From positions 248,001 to 312,000 of the forward strand of contig JADNRZ010000022.1 of assembly GCA_015501605.1 (NCBI GenBank): a stretch of DNA of 64,000 nt, written 5' to 3'. Positions 1-11,325 of the stretch are shown piece after piece; within the stretch, counting starts at the first letter, position 1, and each line of letters begins with the position of its first letter. The position numbers and the translations under genes are program-made. The stretch is from Panaeolus papilionaceus. Its lineage: Eukaryota > Basidiomycota > Agaricomycetes > Agaricales. The notes under the pieces are model-generated. The model saw only the letters and a list, made by a program, of their open reading frames with translations, was not told where the DNA came from and made no database searches.

Positions 1-803
1 GCTAATGGGTGACTGTCGAACTCGAGATAGTTGGAGCCAATACCAGGTATATGGGTTGGAATGAAAACTGAATGAAGAGTTTGCTTGGGCTCCGAAACGC
101 TTGTCGAGGATAAAGAAGAGGATGAATATGATGAGAAGACGGAAGGTTTCGATGGCGAAGACAACGCGCTTCGGGAAGGTTTTGATTTGAGTCCTTTCAA
201 GGGAGCTGGAACGCGAACGACATTTTGGTGAAATGTTCCCTTCACAGTTTCCGAGTCATAGTCGAGCAACTAGCATCGGTGTTAGACAATATACATTCTA
301 ATTGATAAATGCACCTACTGTCAGGGAATCAGCTGTCGCGGTCCAAATATATTCGGTATCGAAACGCGTCGGGATGGTCATGACCTTCGGCCTGAAGTGT
401 GCAAGTTAGAAACGAACGCGAAATTTTTAGATTCAGAGACCCACATAAAGGGTACAGTCGTGGAGCCAAACAGGTCCGTTAATCCACCGATTTTCTCATC
501 ACCGATAGTAATGGATGGTCTTCTTCCCGTCCAGTGCATTTGTGCAACAACATTTCCTTCGCCGTCTCTCACTGTGGTCTTCCTGTAGATTACATCTGAA
601 GGTACATCGGCCGCAGGTTTGTCAGCTAGTTTTTTGGGCGCGCTTGATGAAGTTGATGCCTCGGGGTGGGAAGATGATGGAGAGGTCGGTGAAGGTGGCT
701 CAGGAGAAGAAAAGACCGTCGAAATATCGTATGCGCGAGTTCCTGTGGAAACATCGAGGAGAGAGGCATTTAGCATGTCGGGGGCGGTAAATTTGAGTAG
801 CAT
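1..803 (-). CDS. DUF6593-domain protein, C-terminus cut by window edge
   Basis: Spliced model on the minus strand: exons 803-445, 391-319 and 269-1; both introns are GT-AG and keep phase. The protein opens with a short domain start followed by a Ser/Pro-rich linker (about residues 30-60). Next comes a beta-rich module containing VIYRKTTVRDGEGN, then MHWTGRRPSITIGD, and across the introns IPTRFDTEYIW and GTFHQNVVRVP. This is the layout of DUF6593, a family common in agaricomycetes with no known biochemical role. A Ser-rich tail follows and is still open at base 1, so the stop is outside the window. The first in-frame ATG is at 803; the reading frame extends a little further upstream without another ATG. 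It is divergent to the kinase gene at 1273. A second DUF6593 gene lies at 43539-44324. Confidence 0.75.
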
Positions 804-1272
804 AGTGACGGTAAAAAGCAAAGCAAGAATGCGAAGGAGGACAGTGAGAGCGTCCCAGCATTTAATAAGTACAGAAATTCAGATAAAGACCTTAAATTGG
901 GTAGGGGCTTATGTTTACCATATCTGGAAATTCGTTTGTGTCGGGAGGAAAGGCACGGCATTGGCACGTGAGAATCACGGGACTTGAAGTTTGATTGTTC
1001 ATGTTTGCTGATGTCGTTCGGGTTTGTGGCAGTAAACAAAGGAGAAAGTGAACATCGTCCAGAGCATTCACTGTCACCAACGACGACGACGACAACATTA
1101 ACATAATTATCATCCTTTCATCCCCTTTATCTATATCTCAGCTCTTATGTTCCTTTATTAACCTCCAATTTCATCAATTATTCGCCATTTTGGACACACT
1201 TCTCACATAAATAATCCATCCGACCGCTGCACCTCCAAGATCCATCTGGCTACTTTATAGTCTGCATAGGCT
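804..1272. promoter_or_regulatory. Divergent intergenic spacer
   Basis: About 470 bases between two divergent start codons. It holds pyrimidine-rich stretches on the plus strand before 1273, as is usual for fungal promoters, and no coding signal. No TATA box or other defined element stands out. Confidence 0.4.
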
Positions 1273-4200
1273 ATGGCTAATGCTAAGCGTCCACCACACC
1301 ACCAAAGACCACCCTCGTCCTTAATCAGCTCACCGTCAATCAATCGTAGACACACCCTGAGACGGGTTGCAAGTCGTATTGCCGCTCACGCGTCCTTAGA
1401 TCCTGTTTCTTCTTCTGTTGTCCAGGACCGCCCTGTTCTTGTACCAGTCCACACCAATCTGCGTCGTCTACCCTCCAGAGTTCTCTCTCAATCCCACAAG
1501 GATAAGGAGTCCAGCCTTCCAATGCGCGAAGCAGGTCATGTGATTGCCGGCTCAAAAAGGAAACGCGTCGCCAGCAGCAACGAAAATGCTCATAATCATG
1601 GGAGGTCGACGAGAAGGTTGAAGAGATTGAGGACAGCTACAATCACCACTCATTCTACGGATGAGAGTCAATCAGATGAGAGTGAAATGGAGATCGATCC
1701 CCCCACACTCCACGCTCCTCCATCAGATGGTTCTCAGTCAGAACCTGAGGAGCAGATTGATGACTCGGATGAGGAAACTTCAGCAGGCGGTTCAGACGAA
1801 AACGACTGTATGTTTTCTCATTTATCAAGCCTCTACATCTTTGCTTACTAGTACCCATTTGTTCCTAGCTGAATCTTTCCTACTTCATCATGCTGATGCA
1901 CGCCGCCTGAGAAGAGAACGCAAATCATTCTTGATCCACCTCTACCAACTCTTGGACTTGCCTGATGACGCCGAACATATGAAGAAGTCAGAAATCATTG
2001 ATGCCATAATCTGTTCACGTGATGACGAAACCGCGTCCGGACCGCCTTCCTCTCCTCCAGGCAAGACCGACGTCGCTTCATCTGATGAGTCTAGCGACGA
2101 TGGGCATGTTGCCGGAGGAGAAGAGACAGACATCACAGGGCTGAATCAATCCCCCAACGCAAATGCCTTGAGGAGACGTGTGACGATGAATCATCTTGCA
2201 AAAACACCCCTACGTCCGTCAAAAGCCAACCGAAGCATGTCTATGGGAAATCTTTTGGGGAACGGAGAGCCCTCGGTTCCATTGTTAACTAGGCGGAAAG
2301 CGTCGACGCGGTCGGATGTTCTACCAAACGACTTGAACCCACAACCCTCACGGTAAGTCCTTTTTTACAATGTAAATCACACGTCGTTAAAAACGCGAGT
2401 AGACGTTCCTCAAACAGGTCATCGCCATCCACAAGTTCTGTTCCTGTCATTCAGTCTCCCCTTGCTACTCGTCTACGGTCAAGAAAGGCTTCCTCCTCAA
2501 AACCAACGGTGTCCTCGATCCCGGTTTCCAATGGCAGCAACAAAGGCAAGGGTAAAGCAAAGTCCAAACAAGTCGAGTTCAGCAATGACGTGGAAATTCA
2601 TCTCCAAAGCCCTTCGAGGAAGAACTCTAAAGGAAAGGAGGCACACCAGCTCGCAAACTCTGAAAGTGACCTCACAGAGTTGGAAGAGTTGGAGAAGTCT
2701 CTTCAACCTCAGCCGAGTCCGCGAAGATTGCGCAGCAAGGATCGACCAAAGACCATTGATAACGACAATGACGTGACTCCCACTGCCAACTCCAAGCGCC
2801 ACTCCAAAGCTGACAGTGCGGAGGAAGACGATGACGATGGGGAGCAGGACTTAAAACAGCCGACTAGAGTTACACCAATGCGAAAGGCGAAAAAGAAGAT
2901 TGGAAACCTAAGGGAATCTGATGGAGACGAAGAGGATGAGGATGAGGTGGGAGATGAGGGCGGAGATGACGACGAGGAGGAAGAAAATGCTGAAGATGGT
3001 GACGAGCAAGATGAAGATGAGGTGGACGAATTAGTATCTTCAGCATCAGCAACACCTCCTCCAGATACTCTTGGGCGCAGGACACCTTTACGTCGCCGGC
3101 TTCGGCCAAGGCGAGACCGAAACAAAGCCTTGCCGACTGGGGAGGAGGAAAACGAGGGAGATGACGAGGAAGAACTGGGAAACGTTGAAGGGGATGAAGA
3201 GGAGCAGGAGGATGAGGAGGAACAAGAGGACCTAGAAGAGGAAGACGATGGTCAGGAGGATATGGAACAAGAAGAGGACGATGAAGCCACCATGCTAACA
3301 GAACCTCGTAAGCTTCGTAACGGAAAGATAGTTGGAGAAGAAGACTCTGGCATGGATGTTGATGAAGAGTCTATTGGAGACGAGGATGAGGAAGATGCGG
3401 AGGAAGACGAAGAGGAAATGGATGGATCTGAAGTGACCGAAGAGGTTGAAGATGCAGCTATTGAGGTGGACACGCAGTCAGAGCATGACGAAACCATGGA
3501 AGAGGAAGGCAAGTCCATTTCATTTCTAATCTCAATCGATTAACCAAGTTTCTACCTGCAGTTGATCTCACCGTTGCAACTGCAAAGACCCTCATTCGCC
3601 TGCGGCGCGATAACCTTGTTCGTCTCTGCGAAACACGTGATTTGGATCCCTCGGGAACCAAGAACCAACTCGCAGAAGCTCTCCTACTATGGCGAGACCG
3701 TCAAGCTAACGATATGTCTTCCCCCTCGTCATCAGGAACAATACGACCCACGTCCAACCCCAACCGCCGGAGAGGCCGTCCCAAACAACACTCATGTTCC
3801 AGCGACACGACCGTCCCTGTTTTACTTCGTTCTGAACAGGTTCACACAGACGAACCCAGAACGCCGGTTCCGAGCAAGGAGAAGGAAAGTGAAGAACTTG
3901 AACTGGATCTTGAAAGCCTGGGCCTAGAGGATAGAGAAATCCCACCGGAGAAATTGGTCAAGCAAGAAAAGATTGGTAGTGGTGGCTTCAAGGACGTCTA
4001 CATCGGCAAGTTCAGGGGAAGAAAAATAGCCATATCCGAGTTCAGAGGACAACTCAGTGCTAGTAAGCATATCTGTCTAGTTATATGTTCCAGATTCCCA
4101 TTCTTTTTTTGCCAGTGGATATCAAGGAACTCAAACTACTTGGGGCCTTCAATCATCCCAACATTGTTCGCTTCGTAAGTATTGGCGTTTAGTCTTCACA

Positions 4201-5024
4201 TCTCACCGCTTAACACATCATCTAGTTGGGTGTCAGTATACCTGAAAACACGAAGGAGACCCCGGTCATGATCGTTAGTGAATTATGTTCTAATGGCGAC
4301 CTCTTCGACTACATTCGGAATGTCAGCCCGCCATCATTCCGCAAAATTGTATGAGATGCCCAGCTATCTCTTTCTGGGGCCGTGTTCTAACCCATATTAT
4401 AGTTGCAGATGATGTTGGATGTCGCCCGCGGACTTGAATACCTTCATACTCGCAAACCATCTATCATCCATCGTGACTGCAAGTCATCTAATATTCTGAT
4501 TACGGCCAAAGGTACAGCCAAGATCGCTGATTTTGGTTTGGCCAAGGTCAAGCAGTCAACACGATCCATGGTTCGCAGTCTTGTGGGTACGGTCAACTGG
4601 CAGGCGCCCGAGCTGTGGCATGCGCACCCGAAGTACAATCACAAAGTGGATGTCTTCTCTTGCGCGATGGTGTTTTGGGAGATGCTCCAATGGCACCTCC
4701 CGACGAAGAAATTCCCTTGGGAGGTCTGTATCCAAATCCAACGTTGACCTGCACCTCTGTCATACTCAAACCATTATTTAGGGAATGAATGAACATGCGA
4801 TCTATGAGACCGTAGGAGCTAAACGCCAACGGTACGCGCGTCATTTATCTTTTGACCATCCTGTAGTTCATCATATTTTTAGGCCATCTGTCACTGGCTT
4901 GAAAAAGCAGTGGGGTCCTGAGATCGTTGCTCTCATAGAACATATGTGGGCCCATGAACATCAAGAACGCCCTACAATGACCGAGGTCGTCCAAAACCTG
5001 GAAGACTTGGTTAGCAAGTATTGA
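1273..5024 (+). CDS. SAP/AT-hook TKL-type protein kinase with displaced catalytic lysine
   Basis: Nine exons: 1273-1807, 1869-2352, 2418-3508, 3562-4062, 4116-4174, 4226-4348, 4403-4723, 4782-4831, 4883-5024; total 1101 aa. The third intron is GC-AG (3509-3561). Order: basic Ser/Arg-rich N-terminus; SAP-like helix pair (about 187-225); long Asp/Glu-rich region (about 480-690); second SAP domain (about 707-742); AT-hook core RRGRPK (about 773); kinase domain (about 835-1098). Kinase motifs seen: glycine loop IGSGGFKDVYIG, HRD as IIHRDCKSSN, DFG as IADFGLAKV, APE as WQAPELW. The beta3 VAIK lysine is replaced by serine (IAISEF), while a lysine sits in the glycine loop, as in WNK kinases. The domain resembles the mushroom TKL kinase expansion (family assignment from memory). 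SAP and AT-hook suggest a chromatin-bound, possibly nuclear, kinase (inference). The unbroken frame argues against two separate genes. Confidence 0.85.
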
Positions 5025-5342
5025 TGGTGCTACTGGAGCACCAAATGTTTTACCATTCATAGCTTTTTGCACCGCCGTAACCCTTTTGGGTTTGGATTTT
5101 CTTTTTACATTATTACTCTGCATTCAATCTATATATATTATTTTAGATTTGCTTTGACTACATCCGCCCTTTCCTATTTACCAATCAACAATTTCGCTTC
5201 TTTCATGCACATCACAACCTCACCCAAATTATAATGCAGTGCTTATGAATTTTCATTTGGTGTATTATTGTAGCAAAATCAAACAAAGACTTAAAAAACA
5301 CGCTAACTAGTACACGCTCGAAGATCAGATCCGAGCCACTTA
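5025..5342. terminator. Convergent 3' spacer
   Basis: About 320 bases between two convergent stop codons, AT-rich with the T-rich and TATATATATTA-like stretches typical of fungal 3' untranslated regions. I see no gene in it. Confidence 0.35.
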
Positions 5343-7588
5343 TTATATTCGCTCTTGTTTAAATTTCGAGACCTTCTTTGGAACAGTGGGCGTTTCCGTG
5401 CTCCCTGCTTGTTGAGACTTGTGTGCGTTATGATTCTGCGACTCGACAACCCTGGATGATAATACAGTTGGTGGCCGCTCAGGACGTCTCGAGCTTGAAC
5501 CTGCAACTGAAGGGAAGGACGGAGACTCAGCTGCCAGAGATGGAACGGTAGCATTGCTTGTTGTCAACCCAGGAGGTTTTCGTTCTTGTACAGGGGTCGG
5601 TGTGACTGGTAGCGGAGATCCTTTGACGTGTTTGGGTCTGGGAAAATCTGGGGATTCGACAATCATTGAAAATTGTGGAGGAAGGGCAGAAGAAAGATGT
5701 GGTTTGGGAGCATGAATGTTGTAAACAAACTCGGGGGTCTTCTCTTCGATGGGAGTGACATTTTTCGGGGAAGACCGTGGAGCATGAGATACGGGCGTGC
5801 TGGACGTGGACTGTACTTCTGAGAGTGCGGCCAGGTCAGGGCTGATGGAAGGATTCGGTCGTCCTGCCGCAGCACGCGAAACTTTGAATTTCGAAACTTT
5901 GGAATGCACAGTGGGGGCTGGAAGTTCTAAGGGCTTCTCAACAGACTCCTGTCCTGAAGAGGGGGCGACAGGTGCCGTCTGCTGCCAAGGGTCGCTCTTG
6001 GGTGGTATCGTTGCTAAATATTCGTTGCTCGAACCTACGTTCAGCACTTCTCCTTTCTTTATAAGGTCGAGGACTTCTTGCAATTGCTCGTCCTCATTTT
6101 CACTGGCACTGTCTGCTTCCCCTCCAACAAGGTTACCATCAGCGTCTACTTTACCTGTCCGTATTGATCGCTGGATTGTTCGTGCACCAGACGCTGGAAA
6201 AACAGGAACTCCAAATGAGATGGGCGCCTTGGAGGTTTTGGGTTTGTGGCCCGAGCTTTGATATGCTTCAGCGAGACGATTGGCTTTAAACTGGGATATG
6301 ACAGGCGTTGGTGAATCTTTGAGGACATCAGGATTTTCCAGCTAAAAATGAGAAAATAATGATCAACGGCTTCAACAAAGAGAGTTGAAGATGAGATTTA
6401 CTGGATGGTGATCGTCATGAGCATAATTCTTCAGTGCCGCAGCTGCAGCCTGTCCAATAGAGCCTCGTTTCTTGAAGTACTCCAGGGCTATCTCGCGTTG
6501 ATGCTGGGCATAATCGTAGTCAACCTCGTCTGCTTCCAGCTCCTGGTCCTCTTCGTCTTCACCATCCTCATCGGACGAGTTTATGGGATCTGGGTCGGAC
6601 TCATCGTCGGAGTCAGGTTCTCTGCGATATTGGAACAAATGAGCTGTGGGATTAGCGGGTTTTCCACCAGGCACTCTTTCGACTACAATCATTTTCATTG
6701 GTTGTTTATCCAACAGTGTCGGTCGATTAGACGAGCGAAGGGTTGCAGGAATGATGTCACCCCAATCTTCCCCTTGGTCTTTGCCTCCCATCTCTGAAGA
6801 GTCATGCACCGAATCTGCAAAAACGACGGTTTTCTTTTTAGAACTCGATGGTTTTTGTCTGTCCATCTCTTCATCTTTCAGTCGCTGGATCTCTTTTTCC
6901 TCCTTCTCCTTCTCCTGTGCAAGGCTTATATTCTTTAGCAATGCTCGTCCCATTTTTTTCTGCAACTCCCGCGCTTCTTTCGCTCTCCCCTTATCTCTGG
7001 CGGCATCTTGTTGCATTTCCTCCCTTCTAGTTTGCTCCTCACGTTTCTTTTCTTGTTCTTCTAGCTGCTGTTCTTCCTCTTCTAGCAGATCCAAGATGCG
7101 GTTTCGCTGCTCCTTCAGTCGGGCCTGAGCAACCTCCGAGAGGCTTGACAACTTGATCAATGGCTCCACAGTCACAGGAGGAGGTAAGGAGGCAGACAAT
7201 CTGCGTCGAGGTTCATTATCGATGGGTTCAGTGATCTCGATAATAGGCAAGCCTTCTTCATTCACCAGCTGATTGAAGAAGAAACCGTTGAGACCAGATT
7301 AACAAGGGTTGCTCAAGTAGCATACCTCACCCCTTTCGTTACGCTGATGCTTAAACTCTTCCTCGGCCTCGGCACCGACCAGCTCAGAAAGTTTTTCTGT
7401 AAGCCTATTTAATGTGTCACCACCTCCATCTTTGGTTTCAGGAGCTATAGCCTGGATTAAAGCACGCAAAGCTAGTCAATAGTAGTCGGTATTAGAAAAA
7501 TAAGTTTGAATGCTTGTTATTCGACGAAAAGCGTACACTCTTTGCCTCCTTGACTAAGATCTTTTAAATTGCCCTCTGTCGCACTCAT
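5343..7588 (-). CDS. DUF3835 protein, URI/Bud27-like prefoldin-related
   Basis: Four exons: 7588-7537, 7471-7326, 7268-6402, 6341-5343; 687 aa. Features in order: short helical N-terminus; a long Glu/Arg/Lys/Gln coiled coil (about 110-200); an acidic stretch with DSDDESDPD (about 280-320); a conserved helix YFKKRGSIGQAAAAAL; and a low-complexity C-terminal half that ends in KKVSKFKQERI, with an earlier KVSKFKVSR copy. The repeated V-S-K-F-K box and the acidic/coiled-coil layout match the DUF3835 region of fungal Bud27/URI proteins, which act with RNA polymerase subunit Rpb5 and in translation control. The N-terminal prefoldin coil of URI is reduced here, so the call rests mainly on the C-terminal box. 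Its start is 191 bases from the Ctf18 start, head to head. Confidence 0.55.
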
Positions 7589-7779
7589 GTTGATTGATGA
7601 CCGGTCTTGGCAATTCGAGGTGGTTGTGCGGTATACTTAAATAATCTCTTGGACCAAGTGTTACATGAAATTACTGTGACCACTGTGTTATACTTTGTTA
7701 CGGGACGCGATATTGGTCACACCTTGGCTTGTCGCGTTCCCGTCGCGTCCTCCTCTTTACTTATTTGTCTGCCAGTGTC
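7589..7779. promoter_or_regulatory. Bidirectional promoter between DUF3835 gene and CTF18
   Basis: Only 191 bases separate two divergent start codons, so both genes must take their core promoters from this spacer. No TATA box is obvious. Confidence 0.5.
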
Positions 7780-10700
7780 ATGTTTACTGCGACTGGTCTG
7801 TTAGGGTCCACTCAACTATCTGAAGAAAAATTGTCAAAATGCACGACATTAGCAACCTCATTCACATCTAATGGCTTGCTGGATTTCGACTCGTCATCCT
7901 CTATATTGGGCACAGACAGAACCCAAGCAACACTGGAGGAACCCGTTCCTAGCTTTCAACTAAATGGTCTACTGGGCAGCTCATCCTCTGTTACATCATC
8001 TATTTCCTCTCATGGCTTCCAACTCGATGGTCTCTTGGGGGATTCGAATGCGAAAGATATCGAAACAAACCCTTCGTTTCAATCTACCGGTCTTCTAGGC
8101 CAGCCCTCAACAAGTGAAACCCCGAGCTTTCAGTCAAATGGTCTTCTTGAGGAACATATTTTAGAGACCACCAACTCTCCCCAAGGTATGAATAATCGTC
8201 AAATCAAACCCAGCCCACTTTTAACATCAAAATATTAGCAATTTCCTTCACAAGCAACACCCTGCTACGTTCTCCGTCACCTAGTCAAGGTTAGTGCTAC
8301 ACTTTCTATTCGTATATGTGGGCTAAAGGGGTCATAGGAGGTTTGAACACACCTTTGGGTCACTTGTTGAATTGTTAGCTTATACACGAGTTTCTCGCAG
8401 ACGACGACATTCCCACTATTTCTGAAGCTTTCAATATCCGACCAAACGGCAATCCCTCCCGATCAAGCAACCTACCGAGCCACACAACCCCTGTATTCAT
8501 AAGAGCAACTAGATTCGATGGACAAATGCTGCTGCTGCGTCGAAAGGTTAAAAACTTTATGCCAAGTAACCAGGTGTGCCCACCTCCATTTCGGGCAAAC
8601 TTCATCACTTATGTTGTACAGGACCCATCGACGTCATATTCTGCATCCAAGATGGGGAACCTGCTAGATGTACCAGTCCATAGGATGCTCGACAACCTAT
8701 CTTCAGCAACAGCCCTTCGCGCCAGGTAAGTCGGACGAAGCGAAGTCAGTGATGGTATCGCTGAATATATTCCCTTAAGTGGGCAGCCAACCAGCCAGCA
8801 TGAGCAACAACCCCGAGAACGTGACAATGATAGCAGTCTTTGGGTGGACAGGTACCGGCCTCGGAACTTTACCGACTTGATTGGAAACGAGAAGGTCGCT
8901 CGCGATGCGATGTCCTGGCTAAAAAGTTGGGACCGCTGTGTCTTCGGAAAAACAAAAGGCAGAAAGCGACTCCGAGAAGACCAGGAGAACATCGAGTTTG
9001 ACGAGTATCATCGGCCTAAAGAGAAGGTACGTATGCAATGCTCCCAGCGCGAAGTCTCCAGGCTAACGATTGGACTGACTTGGCTTCGCAGATTATGCTA
9101 CTGTCGGGTCCACCGGGTTTTGGGAAAACTACTCTCGCTCATGTCATCGCTCGTCAGGCTGGCTATGAAGTCATGGAAATTAACGCTAGTGATGCCCGAT
9201 CTGGCCAGGTTGTTGACGATCGTATTCGACCAACACTAGAATCAGGTTTTGCGATTGGCAGCACAAAACCGGTTCTCCTCGTCATCGATGAAATCGACGG
9301 AGCTACAGGAGCTGGAGAGAGTGTAAGCACCTTCCCCACTAGAAGCATTATCGTGCGTCTTATACGCTATAGTCCAACACATTTGTCCACAAACTTCTAC
9401 AACTCATCCTATCCAAACCCAAGAAAAATCCTCGTACGTCAGCAAATTCAGAATCTTCCTCAAAATCTGATATTTTGCTAGGTTCGAAAGAAAAGCAAAT
9501 AAAATCTGTCGTTCTACGCCCGATCATATGCATTTGCAACGACTTTAATGCGTCGTCTCTCACAAAACTGCGGCCAAATGCCTATCAAATACGCTTCAAT
9601 AGGCCAGCCGACGTCCACATAGTCAAACGCCTGAAAGAAATTTGTCAAATTGAAGGTTTGAAGGCGGATTCTAGAGCATTGGCCACATTGGTAAATGCCT
9701 CAAAGGGCGATTTTCGCGGATGTTTGAACACGCTGCAGGTGATATTCATTTTCCATCTCATAGAAGACACCTTACTCATCTGCCTCTCAGCTTATCAAGA
9801 CGCGTAATGAAGACGTGGCCGAGCCCATCATCCGCCGAGCCACTTCAGGAATGAAGCAAGCCGACACAAATGTTCTCTCCGTGCTCAACAGCATATTCAC
9901 TCCTATGTCCAAGAAACGCGCAAAAGATCTTGCCCTTGATGAAGAAGATGAAACGCGGTATGTCGCCAGAATAAGCAGGGAAATTGATGGAAGCGGGCGT
10001 GAAAGTACCGTCGCCACAGGTATTTGTAACATCATTCCACTATGCTCACACCGTCCTCAGCTATCCGCCAGGTTGTTTTGGACACTATGCAAAACTGCGT
10101 CGACATGATGCAACGCTGGCAAGACACGAGAAGGCAAATGAATGGTTATCAACCTATGACAGGTTCTCTTCGGCCATGTATTCAGACGGCGATTTCGCAC
10201 TTCATCCCTATCTATCGTACATGCTAGTCCCTTTCCATCCTCTCTTCCAAGAGAGGGGCGGAGAGAAAGTGGAGAGAAATCACACGGACTGGGAGGTTAG
10301 CATACCTTCATTATGGCGTCCCGTTCGCTTACTGATGCATTGGATAGCACCTACAACTGACCAAAACCAACGAAGAGATCTATAATTCACTCTCTCGATG
10401 TCTTCGAACAGCGACTGCGCGCAATTGTGGTGACTTCAGGCACCTCGTCAGCTCTCCTATTCTACAAATCGAATTTGCGCCGTACATCAATCGAATTATC
10501 TCTCCACCTCTTCGTCCAGTTTGTGGTTCTTCCCATGCTAGTGAGATACGATCTCTGACAGTGAAGCACAGGTCAACAGCCAGATCATCCGTCCCCAAGA
10601 AAAGGCTTTGATGGATCGTCTCGTGAACATCATGGCTGCCTTGGACCTTCGCTTCGTTCAAGAGCGAACGGAAGATGGACAACTAACCTATAGGCTGGAC

Positions 10701-11325
10701 CCGTAGGTTGGCTACGTTTTAGAGGAATTAAAAACTAATATCCTGAATACTAGACCATTAGACGTCTTCGTAACGTACGACGGCAAAAGAGCATCAGACA
10801 TCTCCGTGTCTCGATATGCTGTTCGCCATCTTGTTGCTGGAGAGGTGAATACAACGTTAGCCTTTTTTCATCCGATTGGCTGACTCCTTCGAAGATTGAT
10901 GCTAAGATCACTGCCCGCGACACCGACTTCGTGGAGAAGGGGAAACAAGGAAAGCACCATTTCTTTGGCGATTCGTAGGTGTCACTTAGCATTCTCTGTT
11001 TGACAGTTGCTCATTTGACCACAGAAAAAATATGGAACTGCAGAAGAAAGTCAATGAAGGGGCCAATCGAGGGGCTAAGACTGATGTACAGGATATTGCG
11101 GATTTGGTGCGTAATCCATGTCTCGTCTAGATTAAATGATGGAATTTGACATAATTTCCCTAGCCTCCGACGGATTTCTTTGGTCGCCTCATCACAGTTC
11201 CGTCTATGACGTCGGCCAATGTCACAGCCAAGATGGACGAGAAGCCTTATCGTGTCAGCTACAAATTTTTGGAAGGAAATTCTGCCGCAGTGCGGAAACC
11301 CATCAAAGTGGGTGTATTTATGTAG
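7780..11325 (+). CDS. CTF18: Ctf18, large subunit of the alternative RFC clamp loader
   Basis: Sixteen exons: 7780-8185, 8239-8289, 8401-8573, 8622-8725, 8780-9026, 9092-9322, 9373-9433, 9482-9738, 9791-10019, 10072-10295, 10348-10518, 10572-10702, 10754-10844, 10895-10974, 11025-11106, 11164-11325; 899 aa, full length. ATPase core: entry motif WVDRYRPRNFTDLIGNE, Walker A GPPGFGKTT (about 332-340), Walker B VLLVIDEID (about 388-396), then the RFC-type lid. The C-terminus carries the Ctf18 signature VSYKFLEGNSAAVRKP. In the known family, Ctf18-RFC with Dcc1 and Ctf8 loads PCNA at forks and supports sister-chromatid cohesion. The N-terminus has an unusual array of F-x-x-x-G-L-L-G motifs. Intron 8574-8621 is 48 bases with no stop, so its retention would keep the frame open. 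7780 is the first in-frame ATG. Confidence 0.93.

Noticed and set aside
2709..3518. Long minus-strand frames rich in Ser, antisense to the kinase gene
   Set aside because: They are the mirror of GAG/GAT-rich codons: the complement of acidic codons reads as Ser/Pro. The plus strand carries the phase-matched gene.
1273..5024. Splitting the kinase locus into an acidic nuclear protein and a separate kinase
   Set aside because: The frame passes through a phase-matched intron at 3509-3561 with no stop, no start context and no promoter-like gap; a SAP domain also lies on the kinase side.
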